NCBI RefSeq assembly: GCF_016907715.1
Contig: NZ_JAFBCM010000001.1
Location: forward strand, 6,634,001 to 6,698,000
Direction: 5' to 3'
DNA length: 64,000 nucleotides
Origin: Tenggerimyces flavus
GTDB lineage: Bacteria > Actinomycetota > Actinomycetes > Propionibacteriales > Actinopolymorphaceae
The position numbers were made by a program, and so were the translations under genes. Under the pieces are notes generated by a model. That model was given only the letters and a program-made list of their open reading frames with translations, had not been told where the DNA came from and ran no database searches. This document shows, in pieces, positions 17,401 to 25,686 of this stretch (positions are counted from its first letter, which is position 1; each line of letters starts with the position of its first letter).

Positions 17401-18450
17401 GCTACGGGTAAGCGTCGCGGCGAACTGCATGGCCTTCAACGCGCCGCCGTCCGGATCGACCGTGACGGTGGTGAACAGGTCGGGATCGCCGACTCGAAGC
17501 ATGCCGCGGGACAGTTGGGTGGCAGTCCTCGGTGCCGCTTCGAATCGATGATCCCCGATCGTGCAGCGCACGAGGGCTGTCACCGACGTGGTCATCGTGG
17601 CGTCGAGTTGAGGGACGGTCAGGTTGGCAGTGCACCAAGTCTCCTGGGCTGCGCCGTCGAGCAGTGCTCGCAGTGCTGGTGTCAGCGGCGCAGTGAGCTC
17701 GACGACCAGGCCGAGCAGCCGTTGCAAAGCTCGATGGTTGGCGGTGAAGGCGACGACCTGATGGAAGTCGAGCTTCTGCCGAATCCGGATCGGCAGCGGG
17801 CTGGGGATCGTCGGCTTGGGGCGGTGATGGAAGTCGAAAAGCTGGAGGAAGGACAGGCCGCGTCCCTGGATGGTCGTTCTGTCGTTCGGGTCGTACGGCA
17901 CAGCTCCGCCGTGTTTGGTGTACCTGTCGTCCAGCTCCTTCCGGAGTCCGGCCAGCCGGTGCCATCCGCTCTTGTTCTCTTCTCGTTCGTTGAGATCCAG
18001 AAAGCCGATGTCTCGGAACGGAGCGATCAGATCGTCGAAGGTCGGGTGATCCTCCGGTTGGGTGGCGCCGATCCTGCCCCACTGCTCGGCCAGGAAGGCG
18101 TCGACGTGAGCGACGGGGTACGACGCCAGTTTGATTCCGTCGAGGTTGGGGACGGTGTGGTTGCGGACCAACGTCGCCGGCGGGAACAGCGCTCGCCATT
18201 TGGCGCTGTCTGGCGCGGTGTCGATCGACGCCGGAATCGTCAAGCCCAGATCGGGAAACACGAGCTCGACAGCCATCCCGGTGAGGGTCGCCGGCCAGTC
18301 GACGAAGTCGCCGAACTGCTGGTGCAGGGTCGCATCCGCCAAGCCGGTCGTCTGCAGCCGAGGTGCGATGTGCAGCGCGAACCGCACCCCGCCACCGTCG
18401 CCGCGGACTCCTCCCGGCAGCGTGGTCCAGGTGATCGTTTGGTTGGCCAT
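14443..18450 (-). CDS. Giant uncharacterised protein (1335 aa)
   Basis: 1335 residues with no signal peptide or clear membrane segment, and no family I can name. A fibronectin-III-like stretch lies near the middle (FGHSYSFRARAADLGNSG). Further on are RPYVTGWGQDP and a segment near the C-terminus, FPYVRLALARYQPNSL followed by CHLSKVLLAEYIQL, which look like conserved blocks. Asp, Pro and Trp are frequent, and the predicted composition is mostly beta. It is downstream of the Tat-exported protein at 18487-21720 with 36 nt between them, so the two are probably co-expressed partners. Coding bias is normal for the window. Confidence 0.8.
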   Translation of the reverse strand: MANQTITWTTLPGGVRGDGGGVRFALHIAPRLQTTGLADATLHQQFGDFVDWPATLTGMAVELVFPDLGLTIPASIDTAPDSAKWRALFPPATLVRNHTVPNLDGIKLASYPVAHVDAFLAEQWGRIGATQPEDHPTFDDLIAPFRDIGFLDLNEREENKSGWHRLAGLRKELDDRYTKHGGAVPYDPNDRTTIQGRGLSFLQLFDFHHRPKPTIPSPLPIRIRQKLDFHQVVAFTANHRALQRLLGLVVELTAPLTPALRALLDGAAQETWCTANLTVPQLDATMTTSVTALVRCTIGDHRFEAAPRTATQLSRGMLRVGDPDLFTTVTVDPDGGALKAMQFAATLTRSHILSGTEWKGRSLGTTEEYPLPALRTGGLSIARLGQAAQVLIALKGLLDTNDDVYEPPPDEEPEKLRLYAEDIVRGYRWDVRDSADDQWRSLMRREGQYELLRLPPGQQQVPVREEAATVLAATTAHTEAKDLYLQESIASWSGWSLAVPRVGNTVGLEGQVSAPEEDIDPDYQFATQFDVPAGTLPRLRFGHSYSFRARAADLGNSGLPPTTQDISIGGPDTFTPFHPFLRFEPVEAPTVALRKPRWPGESPAHIAVRSDHAQSERHVVPPRTSQLMAEWHGTFDLTTSGKPMDVGAYQTLVERDGKRLEDLLDPSQVWDPHKNPAYYDTDELAVPYLPDVVAKKAVIRGLPPTPVTREVVPFLEGPWPDARSFRVVLGRAPVGGATWTRSGRVLDVRLEPGDIYELRISCQFDAGDLDAMALWKWIEEWNAAQPPADQVNLVPVRGAALRGHHWMFTPWRPTALVHAVRTPLSAPQFKQLAVGRLVGATNAHVFDRMLTLSQKSTGTLDIVGSWQMHVDNGPGTAPDPTQPQSFNATAYSVAIEHPVGPAADVVEKYVQGYHEFGDHKYRRVSYQGVATTPFVEYFREATTIAMTGAGVPFDGDVAVETIKVRQQDDGRYYEQAPRGQTDPATATGDYLVDAGTKLIKRTANGAIEENEQVELSFARGPITRRGVAVVRDVPNSARPAAPKVLYVVPTFKWENIPGGSRRLGGGLRVYLERPWWSSGDGERLGVVLWGSVAEAPEPVRPYVTGWGQDPVTLSAQLPTDGPSVASFPMRDAETTDHGVTLAELPGTYVQVAGHPVSYDAERDLWFCDLRVTRSDGAELEAYFPYVRLALARYQPNSLDDCHLSKVLLAEYIQLSNGRSATITANGSRRTIVVHGRGFTKNWSGYQSSMRAIVERRRSDIADPDLGWAQVGSAQSFAANPAGNLFTWSLILPAPGTGTFRLRIEEYERLRTGDAPFLGIHPTGERVVYTDTLPFT

Positions 18451-18486
18451 GGCGAGTGCTCCCGGGCTGATTGCGGTGGCGTGGCT

Positions 18487-21400
18487 TTACAGGGCCGCGA
18501 ACGTCTTGCAATACGAATCCCAGTGGCCCGCGGTCATCGCGTCGCCGAACCGGATCGGCATGCCTTCGTCACCAGCGTCCAGCGCCGCCGTTCCACGCCG
18601 GCTTCTCGCGTTCGGCGCTGACAGCGCCGCGGAGCCACTGCCACGCCTGAGCTCGCGTCGGCAAGTCACCTCGACCTCGCCGCTGAAGATGAACAGATCG
18701 ATGCTCACGGTCAGCGTCGCCTCGCCGTACATGCAGTCGTCGGCCGATGAGTAGTCGAGGGACAGGTAGAACTCCAGGGACGCCGAGATCAGGCCGAGGA
18801 CGTCGAGCTCGCCGCGCATGCGGAGGTACATGGTGAAGTCGACGGTTTGGTCGGCGTCGCCACCACCGTTGTTGGAAAGCTGGTAGTAGAGCCCGCCCAT
18901 GATCTCGACAGTTCCGCTCGCGACGCCAAGGTCGATGCTCATGCCGACGCCGAACTCGAAGCTGAACTCGATCATGTCGAGTCCGTGGGCGCCGAGCTCG
19001 ACCGCCACGAACCCTGAGCCACGGAACATCATCACCTGCAAGGTGAAGGGATCTTCGCGGCTGCAGAACGCCACGCGCAGCAGCACTGGCGTGCTGTCGA
19101 AGGGGATGACCAACCCCACGGAGACCTTGATGTTCTCCAAGGCGAGGATGCCGACGGAGAGGCTGGGCAGCGGAACATCAAGCCCAATAGAGATCCGGTC
19201 CGCCGCCGGCTCGATCCATACGCCGCCTCCGTCGCCGAAGCCGCAGAGCTCAGCGAGCTCCCGAACGAAGTCGAGCTCCCCGAGGAAGCGGACGTCGCGG
19301 ATGTCGCAATCGACGTCCGGCTTCTGGTCGGAGGACGAGGCGAACCGAAGGACCCCGACCTCGACCTCGATGTAGGTGCCGTCGATGAAGCTGAGCGTGA
19401 AGTCGGTAAGCCGGCCATTGATCTCGTAGTAAGGCGGCTCGTCCTTCGCGGCAACCACGCGGGCACGCAGTTCGAGCTCACTCCCGTTGGTCTTCACGAG
19501 CGGAAGGTCGCGAAGTGTCGGCTTCCAGGACAGCCGGGTCTCGACCTTGCCGTCGCCGAGCTCGCGGCTGGTGAGCTGCGGCGCCTGTCCGGGGTTGGGG
19601 TTGGCGCCGAGCGGCGCGAGAAGGTCTCCCAACGTCACCCCGCCGAGGAGGGTGGCACCGACCGCGAACATAGCGCTGGGATCGAACTTCTCCGCGGCAG
19701 CGTTCCCGCCTGTCTCCGTGACCGGGCCACGCTTTCTAGACATCCCGCGGATGGTGAGGTTCGGCGTCGCGACGCCTCCGGAGCGATCAGTAGCGAATCC
19801 GAGTGCGGTCTCTTTGCCCTCTTCGACCTCGAGGAACACCTGACCGACGTTGACCGCGCTGAAGCCGTTGTCGAGATAGAACGTGGCGTAGGAGAACCTT
19901 GCGACCTGGGCGTCGGCCCCCGCCAACGCACGTACCTCCGGCAGATCGACGGACAGCTCGGCCACCTTGGGGTAGAACCGCGCGGTCCCCTCGGGAACGG
20001 CCCCGACGGGCTCCTCCCCCGCAAGTTGAGCAGATCGCACGAGCAGGTTCGTCGAGGCGGGATCGCTTCCAGGGTTCGCGACCACGGTGTGCTTGCGGCC
20101 GAAGTCCGCCTCGCGAAGTCCGTCGTCAGCGAAGTTGGCATACGCCTCGATGACGTCGTGTACGAGAGTGGGGTTCGTCGGTGGAGACTCGTCGGCGACG
20201 AAGACCGCCGGAGCGCGGAAGTCGACCGCACGGTCCGCATGATCTGTCCCACGGAAGAGGAACTGGAACCGATCGTCGCCGACCGCCAGAGTGGGAATGA
20301 ACGCATCGTCATGAGAGATGCTGGAGATCAACTTGGACGCCGAGGGCGCCTTCAGGTTCGGGGTGATCCTGGTCAGTACCCGTACCGTGGTGAACGGAAC
20401 TCCACGACCGTCATGCGGCATCGCGCTGTCGCCTGCGTACGACTTCGTTGGCTGCCGGACGACGATGAAATAGCGCTTCCGCAGGTAAGCGGCCCTGGTA
20501 GGCCCGGCCCCGAGCAGCTTCCGCTCGCTCAGCTCGACGAACACGGCTCGATGGCCGAAGGGGAACAAGAACCCGCGTCGAACTATGCGTACGTAGTGGT
20601 CGCGGCCCATCGTCGCTCGGTGCGTCCACGACTCCAGGTTGGTGCCAAAGGTGTCCTGGCTGGTGTCCAGGCGGGACCAGTAGCTGGACGAGTCGAGCCA
20701 ACCGCCCAGGCTGGTCAGCATCAGCAGGTCGACGTTGACCGGCTCGCGCCGGTTCGGATGGCGACGCGGCCCGAGGATCGGCTGGGTACATGCTGTCGAG
20801 GTGTCGAGAGAGGAGTCGCTCGAGAGCCGGACGATCTCGTACCGACTCTTGGCGTCCATGGCCAGGGCTGGAGGGTCGTTCGGGCCTGGACTCTGGCCCT
20901 CGGGGACCAGGTCGGGGTTGGCAAGCCACAGCGCGAACTGTGGGTACCGCGCCCACACCGCGCGGATGACCCGCCCAGCCGGGTGGATCTCGTCGACTCC
21001 CCCGGGCGCGCCCGGGTCCCGTACACCGAGTCGGGTGTGCCACAGCTCGGTCCAGCCGGACGCTCCAGTCCGAGGCGCCGTCCGGTGGGCCCATCCACCG
21101 AGCGCGATCGGCGACGTCACCAGTTTCCACGGAAGCTCGATGGCAGTCTCCGCGGCCTGCGGCTCTCTGAGGTTCGGCACGTAGCACATGGGTCGTGTGC
21201 TGGTGGCGTTCGGCGGGAGCAGCGCGACGTGGGAGTTCCAGGCCAACAGCCGCTCGATCGTCAGCGGCATCGGCAGTGAGTTGGTGATGTCGAACGCCAG
21301 CCGACTCTCCCTCGCAAGCACAGCCCGGACCGGAAGAGCAGGCAGTGGGTCGTCGTCGAGCGACGTCACCTCGGCAAGCGACTGCGGCGGGAAGTGGACG

Positions 21401-21720
21401 ATGAGCCTGGAGGGAAGGCCCGGCAGATCGATACCGCGACGGAGGGTCGTCCCATCCGGCGAGATCGTCACGTTGTCCAGTTCGAAGCGGAGATTGACGA
21501 GGTCGTCCCGCCGGCTCAGTTGGAGTGAGAACGTGAAGATCGGCAGGTCGGCTGCTGCCGCGGCGGGCCCCGCTCCCCCGACCAGCATGGCCGCGGCACC
21601 GATTCCACCGATGCCGCCGATCACCTGACGGCGCGTTGGTCCCGATCTGGCGTCCATCGCTGGATCGTCCGACTGGACCTCAGCTTCGCCTGGCTCGTCA
21701 GGTGTGGTCGGTGCCGTCAC
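18487..21720 (-). CDS. Giant Tat-exported uncharacterised protein (1077 aa)
   Basis: About 1077 residues from GTG 21720, which has GAGGGGG just upstream; ATG 21747 is possible. A twin-arginine signal runs from GPTRRQVIGG (Arg30-Arg31) through a Gly/Ala-rich hydrophobic stretch to AGPAAAAA (about 50-57), so it should be exported folded. The body is predicted mainly beta. The last 350 residues contain alternating hydrophobic strands (SISIGLDVPL-like, FSFEFGVGMSIDLG, ATLTVSIDLFIFSGEVEVTC), suggesting a large beta structure. It is not recognised as any enzyme. First gene of a two-gene unit divergent from a LAL regulator. Confidence 0.8.
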   Translation of the reverse strand: MTAPTTPDEPGEAEVQSDDPAMDARSGPTRRQVIGGIGGIGAAAMLVGGAGPAAAAADLPIFTFSLQLSRRDDLVNLRFELDNVTISPDGTTLRRGIDLPGLPSRLIVHFPPQSLAEVTSLDDDPLPALPVRAVLARESRLAFDITNSLPMPLTIERLLAWNSHVALLPPNATSTRPMCYVPNLREPQAAETAIELPWKLVTSPIALGGWAHRTAPRTGASGWTELWHTRLGVRDPGAPGGVDEIHPAGRVIRAVWARYPQFALWLANPDLVPEGQSPGPNDPPALAMDAKSRYEIVRLSSDSSLDTSTACTQPILGPRRHPNRREPVNVDLLMLTSLGGWLDSSSYWSRLDTSQDTFGTNLESWTHRATMGRDHYVRIVRRGFLFPFGHRAVFVELSERKLLGAGPTRAAYLRKRYFIVVRQPTKSYAGDSAMPHDGRGVPFTTVRVLTRITPNLKAPSASKLISSISHDDAFIPTLAVGDDRFQFLFRGTDHADRAVDFRAPAVFVADESPPTNPTLVHDVIEAYANFADDGLREADFGRKHTVVANPGSDPASTNLLVRSAQLAGEEPVGAVPEGTARFYPKVAELSVDLPEVRALAGADAQVARFSYATFYLDNGFSAVNVGQVFLEVEEGKETALGFATDRSGGVATPNLTIRGMSRKRGPVTETGGNAAAEKFDPSAMFAVGATLLGGVTLGDLLAPLGANPNPGQAPQLTSRELGDGKVETRLSWKPTLRDLPLVKTNGSELELRARVVAAKDEPPYYEINGRLTDFTLSFIDGTYIEVEVGVLRFASSSDQKPDVDCDIRDVRFLGELDFVRELAELCGFGDGGGVWIEPAADRISIGLDVPLPSLSVGILALENIKVSVGLVIPFDSTPVLLRVAFCSREDPFTLQVMMFRGSGFVAVELGAHGLDMIEFSFEFGVGMSIDLGVASGTVEIMGGLYYQLSNNGGGDADQTVDFTMYLRMRGELDVLGLISASLEFYLSLDYSSADDCMYGEATLTVSIDLFIFSGEVEVTCRRELRRGSGSAALSAPNARSRRGTAALDAGDEGMPIRFGDAMTAGHWDSYCKTFAAL

Positions 21721-21970
21721 GATGCCCCCTCGTTCCAGCTGCGTCATCTCGACGGACCGAGCCGGCGCGCGGGTGGCGCACGGGTCACAATCATCCGCGT
21801 GGCCGAGGCTAGGGACCTGTGGCCCAGCCCCGAATCGGGGATCGACCCTACAAATGCCAATGCTCCGAAAATGGCGCTTGTACCACGACTTCGCAAAATC
21901 GCGCCAAAGCACGTCATCCGAGTCGATACTTGTACGTACAGACCGGGATGATGCACCTTGGGGGTGCGCC

Positions 21971-24763
21971 GTGGCCGACGAGACGGACCTCGTCGGGCGG
22001 GACCGAGAGCTCCTGCTGCTGTCCAATGCCTTGGCGGCCGCCGCCGACGGGCCAGTGCACTGTGTCCTCCACGGCCCAGCCGGTATTGGCAAGTCGGTCC
22101 TCTGGCAGAGAACGTCCGAGGCAGCTCGTCGACGAGGCTATGTCGTGCTCGCGTGCAGACCGGCGGAGTCGGAGGCCACCTTGGCGTTCGGCGGTCTCGG
22201 CGATCTGCTGTGCGACGTCCCCAGGTCATTGCTCGAGACTTTGCCCGCGCCCCAGCGGCACGCCGTGGACGCCGCGCTTCTCCGCGCGGACCTGGCCGAG
22301 CCTGTCGCCGCGTCGCGTGCGGTCAGAATGGCCACCCTGGCGGTGGTGAGGGCGCTCGCCGTCACCTCACCCGTCGTCGTCGCAGTCGACGACCTTCAGT
22401 GGCTCGACATTCCGACCGTCGCGGCCCTCGAGTTCATGATGCGACGGCTGACGACCGAACGAGTTTGCGTCCTCGCGTCGCTCCGGTCCGACGGCGGCTA
22501 CGTCTCAGTGCCCTTCGACCTCAGCCCCAGCCTGCCCGAGCAGCGACGGATCCAGCTCGGCCTTGCCGGCCTGACGATGGGAGCGCTGCATCGGCTCATC
22601 CGCACACGAACAGGTCAAGCACTTTCTCGACCTGACCTTCGTACCGTCGCCGAAGCGTCTGGCGGTAATCCCTTCTTCGCTCTGGCGCTGTCCAGAGCAC
22701 GACGGGGAGCGAGGCAGGTCAATCACCCGCGGGGACCCCTGCCACTTCCACAAAGCCTGCAGACCGTCGTCGCGGACAGAATCGCCGAGCTTCCTCATGA
22801 CCTGATCGAGCCGCTGGCGGTCATCGCCGCTCTCGCCCAACCCCGGGTCGACCAGGTGGTGCGCGCCCTCCCGCGATCGGACGTGATCTCCAACCTCGCG
22901 AACGCCGAAGCCGCGGGCATCATCGAGATCACCGACAGCAAGATCAGGTTCACCCACCCGCTCTTCGCCTCAGCTGTCACCAGCGCGCAGTCCTCCCTGC
23001 GAGGACAAGACCTCCATGCACGCCTCGTCGACGTCGTAGACGACATCGAGCAGAAGGCGAGACACCTGGCCACCGCCGCCAACGGACCAGACCCAGCCGT
23101 CGCGGACCTCCTGGAAGAGGCAGCGCGCCAGGCCGATCGCCGCGGCGCGCCCGAGGCAGCGGCAGACCTTTGGGAGCTCGCCGGCATGCGAACCCCGCAA
23201 CGACAGGACGCCCAACGCCACGGGCGATTGGCGGCAGCCGGTGCCCGTGCCTTCCACGCCGGCGACGCACGACGCGCGGACGAGCTCCTCACCGCGGCCG
23301 TCTCACGACTTCCGGCCGGCGAGACGCGTGCTCGCGCACTCCTCGACCTCGCCGACGTCACCTTCTACTTGGGCAGTACCCCGGTCGCGGTCGCTCTCTG
23401 CTCACAGGCGCTCGACGAGGCCGGAAACAATCGCATCCTCCGCATTCAGTGCGGCCTCCATCGGGCCTGGTACGGCACCCATAACCTGCAGGGGCAACTT
23501 CAAAGCATCGAAGCGGCCGTCGAGCTCGTGCGGGACGACGACGCGCGGAACCATCCCGACCTCTACGCCTGCGCCCAACTCATGGCCGCGTACTACCGCT
23601 TCTTCAACGGTTTGGGACTCGACCGCGAAGCCATCGAGTTCGCTCGAGGTCTCGTTCGCGCGGACGACACGGCATGGGCCGCCGACTGGGCGCGCATGGT
23701 GTGGCGTTCGCTTGCCAAGTACATCGACCTCGTGGAGGTCCGCGCCGCTTACGTGACCGAGTACGACCTGTGCGCATCGGTCGGCGACGAGAGTTCCATG
23801 GGAACACTGTCGATGCACCTCGCCGAGGTCGACTGCTGGCTTGGCGACTGGAAGGTCGCACGCGACGAAGCCGAACGGTCGATGGAGATCCTGGAACAGT
23901 GCGGCCACGACAGGTGGCGCGGGTTCGCTCTCTACGCTTGGGGACTGGTGGCCGCACACCAAGGCGAGCTCGAGCCAGCAAGGAACGCCGCGCTGCAAGG
24001 ATTCGAGTTCGCCACCAGGACGAAGGATCCCTGGGTGTCCGGCATGCATCTCGGTCTGCTCGGCTTCATCGAGCTTTCGCGGCACAACATCGATACCGCC
24101 ATCGGCTACTTCGACCAAGCGGAGTCCATGCTGGACACCATCGGCCTGGCCGAGCCTGCTCGGCACCCGTTCCAGGCCGACCACCTCCAGGCAGTCCTCG
24201 CCCGGAACGACCTCGAGCGAGCATCAGCGCTGCTCCAACGACTGGAGGAGCGGATGGAGCGAGCGCCGTACCCATGGCTTGCGGCCGTGACCCTGCGGAG
24301 TCGTGGACTCGTACGCGTCGCGCATGGGGATCTCGACGGGGCCCGCGACGCGATCGACCAGGCACTCAAGGCGCACGACGAACTTCCCATGCCGTTCGAG
24401 CACGCGCGCACACTGCTCGTCCAGGGACAGCTCCTTCGCCGCGCCAAGGAGAAACGGTCCGCCCGGGCAGTCCTACTGGCCGCAAAGCGGGTGTTCGACG
24501 AGCTCGGGGCCGCGCCGTGGTCGGAGGCGACAGCCGACGAGCTGGGTCGCCTCGGGCTACGCCGAGGAACCATCGGAGAGCTCACGCCGACAGAGGAACA
24601 GATCGCCCTACTCGTCGCGCGAGGCCACACCAACCGCGAGGCGGCTGCGTCGGCCTTCGTCAGCGTCAAGTCCGTGGAAGCGAACCTCACCCGCATCTAC
24701 CGCAAGCTTGGGATCCGCACCCGCCGAGATCTCAGCCGCCTCCTCGGCGCACCGCGTTCGTAG
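21971..24763 (+). CDS. LuxR-family regulator with AAA ATPase domain (LAL type)
   Basis: 930 residues from GTG 21971 (GGGGG upstream), typical LAL length. N-terminal ATPase: LVGRDREL start, Walker A HGPAGIGKS at 34-42, Walker B VVVAVDDLQWLD near 136-146. The middle is a helical TPR-like scaffold. The C-terminal LuxR helix-turn-helix (about 865-925) contains LTPTEEQIALLVARGHTNREAA and VEANLTRIYRKLGI. LAL proteins activate adjacent or distant operons on binding an inducer. The 250-bp divergent gap makes the giant-protein operon its most likely target (inference). Confidence 0.9.
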   Translation: MADETDLVGRDRELLLLSNALAAAADGPVHCVLHGPAGIGKSVLWQRTSEAARRRGYVVLACRPAESEATLAFGGLGDLLCDVPRSLLETLPAPQRHAVDAALLRADLAEPVAASRAVRMATLAVVRALAVTSPVVVAVDDLQWLDIPTVAALEFMMRRLTTERVCVLASLRSDGGYVSVPFDLSPSLPEQRRIQLGLAGLTMGALHRLIRTRTGQALSRPDLRTVAEASGGNPFFALALSRARRGARQVNHPRGPLPLPQSLQTVVADRIAELPHDLIEPLAVIAALAQPRVDQVVRALPRSDVISNLANAEAAGIIEITDSKIRFTHPLFASAVTSAQSSLRGQDLHARLVDVVDDIEQKARHLATAANGPDPAVADLLEEAARQADRRGAPEAAADLWELAGMRTPQRQDAQRHGRLAAAGARAFHAGDARRADELLTAAVSRLPAGETRARALLDLADVTFYLGSTPVAVALCSQALDEAGNNRILRIQCGLHRAWYGTHNLQGQLQSIEAAVELVRDDDARNHPDLYACAQLMAAYYRFFNGLGLDREAIEFARGLVRADDTAWAADWARMVWRSLAKYIDLVEVRAAYVTEYDLCASVGDESSMGTLSMHLAEVDCWLGDWKVARDEAERSMEILEQCGHDRWRGFALYAWGLVAAHQGELEPARNAALQGFEFATRTKDPWVSGMHLGLLGFIELSRHNIDTAIGYFDQAESMLDTIGLAEPARHPFQADHLQAVLARNDLERASALLQRLEERMERAPYPWLAAVTLRSRGLVRVAHGDLDGARDAIDQALKAHDELPMPFEHARTLLVQGQLLRRAKEKRSARAVLLAAKRVFDELGAAPWSEATADELGRLGLRRGTIGELTPTEEQIALLVARGHTNREAAASAFVSVKSVEANLTRIYRKLGIRTRRDLSRLLGAPRS

Positions 24764-24993
24764 TCGCGCGCAGGCATGCGTGAGGTGGGGGCACGATCAA
24801 CGGTTGCGACGATGCCGTCCCGGGTGGGGGGCACCGCGCTTGCCGCTGGCTTGGACGAGGGTCGCGCATCTCCGGCCACCCGGCGGTTGCACCGTCCACT
24901 TTGCCCTAGCCTGAGTCCTAGACATGGCGTGGGTACGCGCTGAGACTAGAGCCGATCGTTGAGGCTGGACACCTGCCGAACTCATGAGGTGGG

Positions 24994-25671
24994 GTGAACG
25001 CGATGGAAGAGCCGACGGTCGCCGATGCGATGACGCACACCATGATCACTGCGTCGGCGGACACGCCGTTCAAAGAACTTGTCGGTCCGATGGTGGGTCA
25101 TGGGATCGGTGGGCTACCGGTCACCGATCCCGAGGGCCGGCCAATCGGTGTGGTGCTGGCATCTGATCTGCTCACCAAGTTCGAGTTTCGATGCGGCGAT
25201 GACAGGCCCCCTCTGTGGTCGGGCGGGAGCCCGCAGCGTCGCTGGCGGAAGTCTTGCGGCCTGGTGGCGAAGGACCTCATGTCGCAGCCTCAGACGGTCA
25301 AGGTCACGACGACGGCGCGAGTCGCGGCACATAAGCTGGCGACAGGTAACCACCGGATGCTGTGTGTCGTGGACAAGGGTGGATATCTGGTTGGCGTCGT
25401 CACCGGGCAGGACCTGGTACGACTGATGCTGCGCAGCGATAGCGCGGTACGTCATGCCGTAGAACGTGCACTCATAGCCGTCGCAGGCGGCACAGCAGCG
25501 GCAGGAGTCGGCATCGACGTCGCGGACGGTGTGGTCACCCTCGAAGGTTCGATCCCGCTCCGCAGCACCGTGCTCAGCATCGGCCACGCGGTTCACCGCA
25601 TCCGAGGTGTGGTGTTGGTACGAAGCACCCTGCGGTATGAGATGGACGATCTGATGGTCACCGGGCTCTGA
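24994..25671 (+). CDS. CBS-pair plus BON domain protein
   Basis: 225 residues. Two CBS motifs (about 10-65, with GGLPVTDPEGRPIGVVLASDLL, and 93-145, with MLCVVDKGGYLVGVVTGQDLV) are followed by a BON domain (about 150-218, GVVTLEGSIPLRSTV). CBS pairs bind adenine nucleotides; BON domains often bind membranes or carry stress roles. Such CBS-BON proteins are common in actinobacterial dormancy/hypoxia regulons, which fits the adjacent Rv0081-0087-like operon ending 15 nt away on the other strand. GTG 24994 or ATG 25003 both have GAGGTGGG upstream. Confidence 0.87.
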   Translation: MNAMEEPTVADAMTHTMITASADTPFKELVGPMVGHGIGGLPVTDPEGRPIGVVLASDLLTKFEFRCGDDRPPLWSGGSPQRRWRKSCGLVAKDLMSQPQTVKVTTTARVAAHKLATGNHRMLCVVDKGGYLVGVVTGQDLVRLMLRSDSAVRHAVERALIAVAGGTAAAGVGIDVADGVVTLEGSIPLRSTVLSIGHAVHRIRGVVLVRSTLRYEMDDLMVTGL

Positions 25672-25686
25672 TCAGCCTGCGACCCC

